The notes: a model not told the origin generated them from the sequence alone. Shown: positions 1 through 6,288, counted from the stretch's first letter. The stretch: DNA of 8,176 nt from JBPEXY01 sp052031065 (GCA_052031065.1 JBPEXY010000269.1:1-8176), one strand, 5' to 3'. Numbers and translations are program-made.

Positions 1-818
1 TCGCGAAGGCCAGCGGTATCGATGATCTGCACCGGCATACCCTGTATGTTAATGGTCTCTCTGATCAGGTCACGGGTGGTACCGGCATGTTCGGTCACTA
101 TTGCCCGCTGGTCACCCGCAAGGGTGTTTAGCAGGGTTGATTTGCCGGCATTAGGGGGACCGCTGATGACCACGGTTATACCGTCTCGCAGCAGATGTCC
201 CTGTTGTGCGGTGCCATAGAGCTGATCACAATCGCTTTTCAATGACTGTAGCCGTTCCGCTATCGCGCGATCGGCGAGAAAATCGACCTCCTCGTCAGGA
301 AAATCCAGCGCTGCTTCTACATAGACTCGCAGCCCGGTCAGGAGCTCCTCCAACGCCCTGATCCGCTCCGAAAACTCTCCCTTTAAGGAGCGCTGGGCAC
401 CGATCACCGCTTGCTGCGACGTGGCGTCAATCAGGTCCGCAATCGCTTCGGCCTGCAACAGGTCTATTCGATCATTGAGAAACGCCCGCCGACTAAACTC
501 GCCCGGCTGCGCCAGCCGGGCGCCCTGCAACAGCGTGGCGTTGATTAGTGCATCGACTACCAGCGGTGAGCCGTGGCACTGTAGTTCCACCACATCTTCA
601 CCAGTAAACGAATTTGGAGCGGGGAAAAAGATCACCAGGGCGCTATCGATGATCTGCTGGTCATTAGCGACAAGGTCGCGCAATACAGCCTGACGGGGAG
701 GTCCCAGGGTGGTGGCGAGGGCTTTGCCAATCGCGGTTGCTTCAGGGCCAGATAGCCGCACCACCGAGACTCCTCCGCGGCCGGGTGGCGTGGCACAGGC
801 GACGATAGTGTCGGCCAT
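1..818 (-). CDS. mnmE: tRNA modification GTPase MnmE (TrmE), 3' end cut by window edge
   Basis: MnmE works with MnmG to install the carboxymethylaminomethyl group on the wobble uridine (U34) of certain tRNAs, using GTP and a folate-bound one-carbon unit. The reading frame is open from the ATG at 816-818 to the window edge (272 codons). The N-terminal folate-binding domain opens with MADTIVACATPPGRGGVS and contains the family blocks PNSFTGEDVVELQCHG and PGEFSRRAFLND. The helical region contains YVEAALDFPDEEVDF. The G domain shows G1 (GPPNAGKS, residues 220-227), G2 (GTTRD) and the start of G3 (DTAGLR) just before the edge. The remainder of the G domain and the C-terminal CxGK motif lie outside. 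The start is supported by a good Shine-Dalgarno, AAGGGGA, six bases upstream. It is the last visible gene of the rpmH-rnpA-yidD-yidC-mnmE series, 67 bases after yidC. GC content is about 58%, higher than in the dnaA-gyrB arm. Identification is very secure. Confidence 0.97.
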   Translation of the reverse strand, partial: MADTIVACATPPGRGGVSVVRLSGPEATAIGKALATTLGPPRQAVLRDLVANDQQIIDSALVIFFPAPNSFTGEDVVELQCHGSPLVVDALINATLLQGARLAQPGEFSRRAFLNDRIDLLQAEAIADLIDATSQQAVIGAQRSLKGEFSERIRALEELLTGLRVYVEAALDFPDEEVDFLADRAIAERLQSLKSDCDQLYGTAQQGHLLRDGITVVISGPPNAGKSTLLNTLAGDQRAIVTEHAGTTRDLIRETINIQGMPVQIIDTAGLR

Positions 819-824
819 CCGCTA

Positions 825-831
825 TCCCCTT
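825..831 (-). promoter_or_regulatory. Ribosome binding site of mnmE
   Basis: On the minus strand AAGGGGA lies six bases before the mnmE ATG. It is one of the stronger Shine-Dalgarno sequences in the window and fixes the start codon. Confidence 0.75.
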
Positions 832-851
832 TAACGAGTTGCGGAAATCAC

Positions 852-873
852 GAGCGCGGCGCGACCCGCACTC
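852..873 (-). other. Hairpin between yidC and mnmE
   Basis: On the minus strand the 22 bases can fold into a 7-bp stem, GAGTGCG with CGCGCTC (six Watson-Crick pairs and one T-G pair), around an 8-base loop. It lies 12 bases after the yidC stop and 33 bases before the mnmE start. No T-run follows, so it is not a convincing intrinsic terminator. It could be an mRNA stability or processing element, or chance in a GC-rich spacer. Confidence 0.35.
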
Positions 874-885
874 TCTGTCTGCAGG

Positions 886-2547
886 TTATACGGTGGCGAA
901 TTTACGGGTAATCCACCACTGCTGTGCGATTGAGAGAATGTTATTGACCACCCAATAGAGAACCAGGCCAGCCGGAAAGAGAAAGAAGAAAAAGGTGAAC
1001 ACCACCGGCATTGCCATCATTACCTTCTGCTGGATCGGGTCAAGCTGGGCCGGGTTCATGCGCTGCTGCACGATCATGCTGATTCCCATGATAATCGGCA
1101 ATACATAGTAGGGGTCTGCCTGGGATAGATCCGTCAACCAGAATATAAAACCGGCCTGCCTGAGTTCGACACTTTCCAGTAACACCCAGTAGAGTGCGAT
1201 GAACACCGGGATCTGTACCAGAATCGGCAAACAGCCCCCCAGGGGGTTAATTTTTTCGTTTCGGTATAGCTCCATCATTTTTTGATTGAGCAGGGCCTTA
1301 TCATCGGCATAGGCTTCGCGCAGGGCAACCATTTTTGGCTGAACGTTCTTCATTTTCGCCATGGAACGATAACCGACCGCAGAAAGTGGGTAGAACGCTG
1401 CTTTGATCGCAACCGTTACACCGATAATTGCCCAACCCCAGTTACCAAACAGACCGTGTAGCCAGGCCAGAAGCCAGAAAAGTGGATCTGCCAGGAAGGT
1501 AAGCATGCCGAAATCGATGGTCAACTCCAGACCCGGAGCGATTGGCTTGAGTCGTTTCTGCTCCTTCGGACCAATGTAAAGGGTGACGTCGTCTGCCAAT
1601 TTCTGACCCGGTTGCAGTCTCAACACCGGTCCCAATGCACCGATTGCAAACCGGTTATCAGTCAACGCCTTAGTGTAAAAACGGTTGAAACTGGTAGGTA
1701 CCAGTGCGGCGACGAAATAGTGTTCAAGCATGGCGATCCAGCCATCCTTCACCGGCCGGGATAGTGGCTCCTCACTGATATCACCGTAATCACTCTTCTG
1801 ATATTTCTCTTCACCCGAGTAATAGGCGGCTCCTTCGTATGAGGTGGGGGTAAAAAATGACCTAGCTGCCCCACTCCCCGGTGAACGAACCAGCTGATGA
1901 TAGAAATAGCCTTGCCACTCCTCATTCTGACCGTTAGTCAGTTCGGAGGTAATTTTGATCTGATAACTACCCCGGGAAAAGGTGAATTTTTTTGTTAACA
2001 ACAATCCACCAGGCTGTTCTGCAGTGGCGATCAGCTGCAGCTGTTGCTGGCCATTACCAAGCCGGTAGTCAGCCTGCTCGATAGTAAAAAAGCTGTTGTG
2101 GTTTGGCACTTGTCGGGAATTATCAGCGGAGACAACCCCGGATTGCAGGTAATGACTCTTATCGACGCTGTCGTCCATGATAGTGACATAGTCGAGTGGA
2201 TTCTTCTGATCGACCGGATATTGCTTCAACCGCGCTTTACGCACCACTGCACCAAGGGTGTCGATTTCGACCACCAACAGGTCTGTTTCTACTCTGACTA
2301 ATTCTGAAGCCCGGGCAGTGGATTTCCCAGTCGTTAAATCAGCAGACGATAACTCTGGTTGGGACGGGGGAAGAGCTTCAGCGGGTAAGACCGGTTGGTC
2401 AGCAACGTAATCGTCGACCTGTGGCAGTTCCTGTGGTGAACTTTGGGCTAACGGCTCTTGAACTTGCTGATCCGTACGCCACGCCTCCCAGATCTGCAGC
2501 AGTAGAAATGCCAGAATCACAAAAAGAATAAGCCGTACTGTTTCCAT
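886..2547 (-). CDS. yidC: Membrane protein insertase YidC
   Basis: YidC (Oxa1 family) inserts and folds inner-membrane proteins, alone or with SecYEG. The 553-residue protein matches the usual gammaproteobacterial length (E. coli 548). An N-terminal membrane anchor at about residues 5-22 is followed by a Pro/Gln/Ser-rich linker and the large periplasmic beta domain (about 65-335). The conserved C-terminal five-helix core starts near FGNWGW, continues through YPLSAVGYRSMAKM, INPLGGCLPILVQIPVF and DPYYVLPIIMG, and ends in FPAGLVLYWVVNN (about 509-545). The hydrophilic-groove position that is Arg366 in E. coli is Lys here (about residue 382, before AAFYPL), a conservative change seen in other lineages. 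The C-tail is shorter than in E. coli and ends TRKFATV. The ATG at 2545-2547 lies two bases after the yidD stop, which suggests translational coupling. Very secure. Confidence 0.98.
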   Translation of the reverse strand: METVRLILFVILAFLLLQIWEAWRTDQQVQEPLAQSSPQELPQVDDYVADQPVLPAEALPPSQPELSSADLTTGKSTARASELVRVETDLLVVEIDTLGAVVRKARLKQYPVDQKNPLDYVTIMDDSVDKSHYLQSGVVSADNSRQVPNHNSFFTIEQADYRLGNGQQQLQLIATAEQPGGLLLTKKFTFSRGSYQIKITSELTNGQNEEWQGYFYHQLVRSPGSGAARSFFTPTSYEGAAYYSGEEKYQKSDYGDISEEPLSRPVKDGWIAMLEHYFVAALVPTSFNRFYTKALTDNRFAIGALGPVLRLQPGQKLADDVTLYIGPKEQKRLKPIAPGLELTIDFGMLTFLADPLFWLLAWLHGLFGNWGWAIIGVTVAIKAAFYPLSAVGYRSMAKMKNVQPKMVALREAYADDKALLNQKMMELYRNEKINPLGGCLPILVQIPVFIALYWVLLESVELRQAGFIFWLTDLSQADPYYVLPIIMGISMIVQQRMNPAQLDPIQQKVMMAMPVVFTFFFFLFPAGLVLYWVVNNILSIAQQWWITRKFATV

Positions 2548-2549
2548 AG

Positions 2550-2780
2550 CTATATCAGTGTTCCTGGTTTCGGAACCGGGTCAGAACCACCATCCGCAAA
2601 CGGCTGGCAGCGCAGTAGCCTCCAGCAACTCATTCGAATCGCCTTAAACAGGGGATAAATTTGTATACATTGCAGACAATAATCTGAACAGGTCGGGTGA
2701 AAACGACACTGCCCACCAAACCAGGGACTGAGCCAGAACCGGTAAAAGCGAATCAAACCAAGCAACAATCGCCTAGCCAT
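2550..2780 (-). CDS. yidD: Membrane protein insertion efficiency factor YidD
   Basis: YidD is a small protein at the inner face of the cytoplasmic membrane that assists YidC-dependent insertion. The family hallmark is clear: LIRFYRFWLSP, then CRFHPTCSDY, and RLLRCQPFADGGSDPVP near the end. I chose the ATG at 2778-2780 (76 residues, MARRLLLGLI), because the family similarity begins there. An ATG 24 bases further upstream (2802-2804, preceded by GGTGAG) would give 84 residues. Either start overlaps the 3' end of rnpA: the chosen ATG precedes the rnpA TAG by two bases. This implies translational coupling. The middle is divergent: the usual A/G-rich helix reads YCLQCIQIYPLFKAI, and the protein carries six cysteines. 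Family assignment is strong; the exact start is uncertain. Confidence 0.92.
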   Translation of the reverse strand: MARRLLLGLIRFYRFWLSPWFGGQCRFHPTCSDYCLQCIQIYPLFKAIRMSCWRLLRCQPFADGGSDPVPKPGTLI

Positions 2781-3117
2781 GTCGTAGCCGCTGCCAGAGT
2801 TCATCTAATCGGCTCACCAGCTCTGTGTTATCCATTTTGTGAACACTGCTTCGTGCAATCACTACGATGTCGATCCCCGGTAATTGAAGACGTGTCAATC
2901 TGAACGTTTCCCTGATCCGCCTGCGCAGCCGGTTTCTATCGACCGCCCGCGGCACATTTTTTTTGCTGATTATCACCCCCAACCGCGCCCGCCGATGATG
3001 ACTGGAACAGTAAAGGACGGTAAAAAGGGGGGTAGCTAGACGTTTAGGCCGCTGAAAAACGCGATCGAAGTCGGCCTTGGTTAACAGCCTGCAACAGCGG
3101 GGAAAGCCCGCTTCCAT
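2773..3117 (-). CDS. rnpA: Ribonuclease P protein component RnpA
   Basis: RnpA is the protein subunit of RNase P; it binds the 5' leader of precursor tRNA and assists the catalytic RNA. At 114 residues it is close to E. coli (119). Family features are visible: FPRCCRLLTKADFDRVFQ at the start, the hydrophobic strand LGVIISKKNVPRAVDRN in the middle, the RNR signature (RNRLRRRIRETFR, about residues 61-73), and the LPGIDIVVIAR strand. The ATG at 3115-3117 keeps the full N-terminus; upstream there is only a weak CCAGG-like Shine-Dalgarno. It lies 48 bases downstream of the rpmH stop codon, the standard order, and its end overlaps yidD. Translation probably depends on the shared rpmH transcript. 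Very secure. Confidence 0.97.
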   Translation of the reverse strand: MEAGFPRCCRLLTKADFDRVFQRPKRLATPLFTVLYCSSHHRRARLGVIISKKNVPRAVDRNRLRRRIRETFRLTRLQLPGIDIVVIARSSVHKMDNTELVSRLDELWQRLRHG

Positions 3118-3163
3118 CGGCGCCTGGTCTGCCCGGACAGAACTACGCCAATCTCACTTCGAT

Positions 3164-3301
3164 CTAGGCTGGCGTCAGCCGCTTGCGACCTTTGGCCCGG
3201 CGGGCGTTGATGACTTTGCGACCACCAAGGGTACTCATTCGCGCCCTGAAACCGTGAGTACGTGCCCGTTTGATTCTGCTTGGCTGAAAAGTTCTTTTCA
3301 T
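3164..3301 (-). CDS. rpmH: 50S ribosomal protein L34
   Basis: L34 is a tiny, very basic protein of the large ribosomal subunit. The 45 residues match the family end to end: MKRTFQPSRIKRARTHGF, then RARMSTLGGRKVINARRAKG and RKRLTPA. The frame is open for another 33 codons upstream, but the family start MKRTFQPS fixes the ATG at 3299-3301. No Shine-Dalgarno is visible before it: the 15 bases upstream read TCACAGTATATTTCC. It is the first gene of the leftward operon and diverges from dnaA, the usual arrangement at gammaproteobacterial origins. The candidate promoter is at 3400-3428, giving a leader of roughly 90 bases. Very secure. Confidence 0.98.
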   Translation of the reverse strand: MKRTFQPSRIKRARTHGFRARMSTLGGRKVINARRAKGRKRLTPA

Positions 3302-3399
3302 GGAAATATACTGTGAGTAAAGATGAGTTTGGAAGGTAACCCGACGAGTCTGCTCTAAAACAGAAGCAAGACTGTAAAGCGCCAAAAAAAAGGATCGCA

Positions 3400-3428
3400 A
3401 GGCTACCTGAGCCGAGCTCTACAGTCAA
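3400..3428 (-). promoter_or_regulatory. Candidate sigma70 promoter for rpmH operon
   Basis: On the minus strand TTGACT (plus 3423-3428, five of six to the -35 consensus) is followed after 17 bases by TAGCCT (plus 3400-3405, three of six to the -10 consensus). Spacing is ideal and the location upstream of rpmH fits, but the -10 is weak. Transcription would start near 3393, just before a run of eight T residues on the transcribed-sense strand. This is inferred from sequence only. Confidence 0.45.
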
Positions 3429-3598
3429 CAAACTAATCAGGCGGACCCTCTTCCGAGCAAGGCCTGCTGTTTGCCAAATAGGCAACTCTATCCACCACAG
3501 CTATGGTAGATTCTGCAATCTCTTTCGCGGGTTGAGAGAGTTCATATAGCAAGTACCGGTATCTAAAAAGTTACCGAAAACGCGATCTAGCTAAATTC

Positions 3599-3603
3599 AG
3601 GAA
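3599..3603 (+). promoter_or_regulatory. Ribosome binding site that decides the dnaA TTG start
   Basis: AGGAA lies ten bases before the TTG at 3614-3616, an acceptable Shine-Dalgarno distance. It almost touches the ATG at 3604, which is in another frame and opens only a 10-codon ORF. The spacing therefore favours TTG as the dnaA start. Confidence 0.6.
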
Positions 3604-3613
3604 ATGCACCGAA

Positions 3614-4963
3614 TTGTGGGACTCATGTCTGAATAAACTGCAGGAACGGCTCAGTTCTCAGGAGTTCAACACCTGGATCCGGCCACTGCAAATGATAGAA
3701 GAGAGCGAGACTCGGGTAACGCTTCTGGCCCCAAACCGTTTCGTTCTTGATTGGGTTAACGATAAATATCACGCTGATATCAAAGCGGTACTCGCTACGC
3801 TGGCTCAACCGCAGACAGAGTTACTGATACGAGTTGGTACCGCCGCAAACGCCACCAAGAGACCACATTCGGCTGCAAATGGCCGCAAAACCAAACCGAA
3901 GCCGGCCTCTTCAGGTAAAACAAAAAGCAGTTTTGCTGCCGCTGGTGCCGCTCTTGATAGGAACCTCTCTTTCGAGAATTTCATAGAGGGCAAATCCAAT
4001 CAGCTCTGCCGGGCTGCAGCGATACAGGTTTCGAACAACGAAGATACTGTTTATAACCCGTTGCTGATTTATGGTGGAGTGGGTCTCGGCAAAACCCACC
4101 TTATGCACGCTTGTGGGCTGAGGATCAAACAGCATCAGCCAGACAAAAAGGTGATCTACCTTCACGCAGAGCGGTTTGTAGCGGACATGGTTTCATCGCT
4201 ACAGCACAACCGTATGGCGCTGTTCAAAGAGTATTATCGTTCAACTGATGTACTACTGATTGACGACGTCCAGTTCTTTGCGGGCAAAGAACGTTCACAG
4301 GAAGAGTTCTTCCATATATTTAATGGGCTGCTGGACGGTAGAAATCAGGTCATACTTACCTGTGACCGTTACCCTAAAGATGTCGATGGGCTACAGGACA
4401 GACTAATATCCAGATTTGGCTGGGGGTTAAGCGTTGCTGTCGAGCCACCGGACCTGGAAACCCGAGTCGCTATACTGAATAGCAAGGTTAACCAGACCGG
4501 TAAATCACTTCCAGAGGAAGTAGCATTTTTTATAGCACGCAAGATTCATTCCAACGTCCGGGAACTTGAAGGGGCTCTGCGACGCGTTGAAGCCTACGCA
4601 AACTTCACCGACAGCCCGATTACCCTGGAACTAGTCAAAGAGGCACTTAAGGACATTCTTGCCGCCCAGAACCGGCAGGTGAGTATTGATAATATTCAGA
4701 AAGTAGTTGCAGAGCATTTTAAGATTCGAATCTCGGATTTACATTCCAAAAGTCGTAAACGTTCTGTAGCAAGACCGCGGCAGATTGCTATGGCTTTATC
4801 CAAGGAATTGACAAACTCCAGCCTTCCGCAAATTGGCAAAGCTTTTGGGGGTCGTGATCACACGACAGTAATCCACGCCTGTGAACGCATTGAAGAACTT
4901 AAAAATAATGATCCCGGGCTGGCGGAGGACTATCAATTGTTAATCAGGACCCTTACAGCATGA
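3614..4963 (+). CDS. dnaA: Chromosomal replication initiator protein DnaA
   Basis: DnaA binds 9-mer boxes at oriC, forms an ATP-dependent filament, melts the origin and loads DnaB helicase. The 449 residues (E. coli 467) cover all four domains. Domain I (about 1-75) has WDSCLNKLQERL, FNTWIRPLQ and APNRFVLDWVNDKY. A short Ala/Lys-rich linker (about 76-114) accounts for the reduced length. The AAA+ domain has Walker A GGVGLGKT (154-161), Walker B VLLIDD (213-218), the RYPKDVDGLQDRLISRF block with the Arg finger, and FGWGLSVAVEPPDLETR. Domain IV has RSVARPRQIAMALSKELT and the DnaA signature GGRDHTTVIHAC (from residue 412). The start appears to be TTG: no in-frame ATG or GTG lies upstream nearby, while AGGAA sits ten bases before the TTG. 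This Leu codon is where homologues have the Leu of the N-terminal LW, so a few N-terminal residues are missing compared with the family. Identity certain, start less so. Confidence 0.98.
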   Translation: MWDSCLNKLQERLSSQEFNTWIRPLQMIEESETRVTLLAPNRFVLDWVNDKYHADIKAVLATLAQPQTELLIRVGTAANATKRPHSAANGRKTKPKPASSGKTKSSFAAAGAALDRNLSFENFIEGKSNQLCRAAAIQVSNNEDTVYNPLLIYGGVGLGKTHLMHACGLRIKQHQPDKKVIYLHAERFVADMVSSLQHNRMALFKEYYRSTDVLLIDDVQFFAGKERSQEEFFHIFNGLLDGRNQVILTCDRYPKDVDGLQDRLISRFGWGLSVAVEPPDLETRVAILNSKVNQTGKSLPEEVAFFIARKIHSNVRELEGALRRVEAYANFTDSPITLELVKEALKDILAAQNRQVSIDNIQKVVAEHFKIRISDLHSKSRKRSVARPRQIAMALSKELTNSSLPQIGKAFGGRDHTTVIHACERIEELKNNDPGLAEDYQLLIRTLTA

Positions 4964-4995
4964 GGGAGTGGGCTTCCTAACCGCTGTTAATATGC

Positions 4996-5015
4996 TGTAG
5001 ACAAGTTGGGGATAA
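4996..5015 (-). promoter_or_regulatory. Two phased DnaA-box-like 9-mers (minus strand)
   Basis: On the minus strand TTATCCCCA (5007-5015) has one mismatch to TTATCCACA, and TTGTCTACA (4996-5004) has two. Their starts are 11 bases apart, one helical turn, in the same orientation. The second site is weak by itself; the spacing is what makes it notable. Confidence 0.4.
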
Positions 5016-5035
5016 TTTTAGTCTATCTCACGTCT

Positions 5036-5048
5036 TAAAAATAAGATC
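5036..5048 (-). promoter_or_regulatory. 13-mer-like AT-rich unwinding element
   Basis: Read on the minus strand, GATCTTATTTTTA matches the E. coli oriC 13-mer consensus GATCTNTTNTTTT at 11 of 13 positions. It includes a GATC Dam site (5045-5048). It is a single copy rather than a triple repeat, so this is a candidate only. Confidence 0.35.
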
Positions 5049-5053
5049 TAAAC

Positions 5054-5073
5054 TTACACACAGGTTATGCACA
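5054..5073 (+). promoter_or_regulatory. Two phased DnaA boxes (plus strand)
   Basis: TTATGCACA (5065-5073) is a perfect match to the TTATNCACA form of the DnaA box. TTACACACA (5054-5062) differs from TTATACACA at one base. The pair is in direct orientation with starts 11 bases apart. The first is the best DnaA box in the window. Confidence 0.6.
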
Positions 5074-5127
5074 GGAAGACAACGGGGGAGATTAGGGTAA
5101 ACTACTGAAATAAAAGGACAATATTAT

Positions 5128-5163
5128 TTATCCAGCTATCCCTGTGACTAATAGTAGTAATAG
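5128..5163 (+). promoter_or_regulatory. Half DnaA box and DnaA-trio-like triplet tract
   Basis: TTATCCAGC (5128-5136) matches seven of nine bases of the DnaA box. After a mixed 12-base segment comes TAATAGTAGTAATAG (5149-5163), five successive TAA/TAG triplets. The DnaA-trio element is defined as repeats of 3'-(G/A)A(T/A)-5'; this plus-strand tract fits at every triplet. That orientation would require the feeding DnaA box on its dnaN side, where I see none. Reading the complement away from 5128-5136 fits only partly. Confidence 0.3.
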
Positions 5164-5183
5164 GTTGTATATACATAAATATT

Positions 5184-6284
5184 ATGAAACTAACGATAAA
5201 CAGAGAACAGCTCCTGAGACCCCTTTCAATTGTTAGTGCTGTCGTAGAGAGAAGGCAGACTCTTCCTATTCTTTCCAACGTTCATCTGTTGGTTAAGGAT
5301 CGGACCCTGTTTTTCACGGCAACTGATCTGGAAGTAGAGGTCACTGCATCAACTCACCTTACTGAGGCGGTTGGCAATGTTGATATAACAGTGCCGGCAA
5401 GGAAGCTCGTAGATATATGCAAAGCTGCGCCACAAGACTGTCAGATCAGTTTTGATCTCACCGATGAGAAAGTCATAGTCAGGGCGGGTAGAGCACGTTT
5501 TACGTTAGCCAGCATGGACGCTGCAGAGTATCCGCAGTTGGCTGTCGGCGACGGAAATCTGGAATTGATGGTAGCTAACAAAGAGATCAGAGCGCTGCTG
5601 AATCAAACTCACTTCGCAATGGCGCAGCAGGATGTCCGTTATTACCTTAATGGCCTGCTTTTCGACCTGGAATCTGGAAAACTTACGATAGTCGGTACGG
5701 AAGGACATAGATTGGCACTGGCGACGTTACCGGTAGATTTCGTTGGTGAGCAACGTTGCCTGATTATCCCGCGGAAAACGGTGCTGGAGATGATTCGTAT
5801 CCTCGACGACTCTGAAAATCCAGTGAAATTGTCCTTTGGTACCGACCATTTTATTTTTGACGTAAACGACGTCGTTTTCAGATCCAAGGTCATTGATGGA
5901 AAGTTTCCAGAATATCAGCGGGTGATACCGTCTAACCTCGCTAACACGATGTACTGCGATCGAAGAGAGCTCAAAGATGTAGTCGCCAGGGTCTCAATTC
6001 TAGCCAATGAAAAGTATCGAGCGGTGCGTTTCAATATAACCAACGGTCAGCTTTCCATCGCAGCGAACAATCAGGAGAACGAAGAGGCCGTAGAAGAGCT
6101 TGAGGTTTCTTATGAAGGAGAGCCACTCGAGATCGGTTTTAACGCCAGTTACTTTGTCGATGTCCTTAATGCGATTGAAACTGATCGTGTGATCATTGAG
6201 TTCGGAGACTCTAATAGTAGTTGCCTTATTTATGGATATGAAGGAGATACCAGCCGCTACGTGATCATGCCTATGCGGCTATAG
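5184..6284 (+). CDS. dnaN: DNA polymerase III beta subunit (sliding clamp)
   Basis: DnaN forms a ring-shaped dimer around DNA that tethers DNA polymerase III and other partners. The protein has 366 residues, exactly the E. coli length. Family blocks include RQTLPILSNV near the start, TATDLEVEV, VPARKLVDICK, RFTLASMDAAEYP, QQDVRYYLNGLLFD, the GTEGHRLALA segment, DGKFPEYQRVIP, LANEKYRAVRF and IGFNASYFVDVLNAI. It ends VIMPMRL, the conserved C-terminal segment that lines the partner-binding pocket. The three clamp domains are all covered and no key segment is missing. The ATG at 5184-5186 aligns with the family start (MKLTINREQLL), but no Shine-Dalgarno is visible in the AT-rich leader (CATAAATATT). 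It follows dnaA by 220 bases and precedes recF by four. Very secure. Confidence 0.98.
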   Translation: MKLTINREQLLRPLSIVSAVVERRQTLPILSNVHLLVKDRTLFFTATDLEVEVTASTHLTEAVGNVDITVPARKLVDICKAAPQDCQISFDLTDEKVIVRAGRARFTLASMDAAEYPQLAVGDGNLELMVANKEIRALLNQTHFAMAQQDVRYYLNGLLFDLESGKLTIVGTEGHRLALATLPVDFVGEQRCLIIPRKTVLEMIRILDDSENPVKLSFGTDHFIFDVNDVVFRSKVIDGKFPEYQRVIPSNLANTMYCDRRELKDVVARVSILANEKYRAVRFNITNGQLSIAANNQENEEAVEELEVSYEGEPLEIGFNASYFVDVLNAIETDRVIIEFGDSNSSCLIYGYEGDTSRYVIMPMRL

Positions 6285-6288
6285 TCCG

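Larger units (their letters stand above)
3302..3613. promoter_or_regulatory. Divergent rpmH-dnaA regulatory region
   Basis: This 312-base stretch has no convincing gene. It contains the rpmH leader and candidate promoter on the minus strand. It should hold the dnaA promoter on the plus strand, but I find no pair of -10 and -35 boxes good enough to call. Visible elements are an inverted repeat TTGCC-AAATA-GGCAA at 3471-3485 and two degenerate DnaA-box-like 9-mers: CTATCCACC (plus, 3488-3496, two mismatches to TTATCCACA) and TTACTCACA (minus, 3312-3320, one mismatch to TTATNCACA). Such sites would fit DnaA autoregulation, but degenerate 9-mers also occur by chance. Confidence 0.5.
4964..5183. 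other. oriC: Putative replication origin (oriC) in dnaA-dnaN spacer
   Basis: The 220 bases between dnaA and dnaN hold no gene and are strongly AT-rich in two parts (about 78% AT at 5012-5056 and about 73% at 5101-5183). They carry a cluster of DnaA-box-like 9-mers, a stretch like the E. coli 13-mer unwinding repeats (5036-5048, containing a GATC), and a triplet tract before dnaN. Gene polarity diverges around the dnaA region, which supports an origin nearby. In Pseudomonas and many other bacteria the spacers around dnaA hold the origin. The number of good boxes is modest, so origin function is inferred. The dnaN promoter or promoters probably also lie here. Confidence 0.6.

Noticed and set aside
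22..693. Two plus-strand ORFs of 65 and 90 codons
   Set aside because: Both lie antisense inside mnmE, whose frame shows clear GTPase motifs.
3081..3485. 134-residue minus-strand ORF across rpmH and its promoter
   Set aside because: It covers rpmH in another frame and has no family features; it is a by-product of the stop-poor L34 sequence.
3471..3485. TTGCC-AAATA-GGCAA as an operator or terminator
   Set aside because: Stem of only five base pairs, no T-run and no known regulator matching it; noted only as an inverted repeat.
3522..3565. Plus-strand dnaA promoter such as TTTCGC...TATAGC or TTGAGA...TATCTA
   Set aside because: Each pair has either a poor -35, a poor -10 or bad spacing, so none is supportable.
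3604..3636. ATG mini-ORF as the true dnaA start
   Set aside because: It is out of frame with DnaA and ends after ten codons; the Shine-Dalgarno is too close to this ATG.
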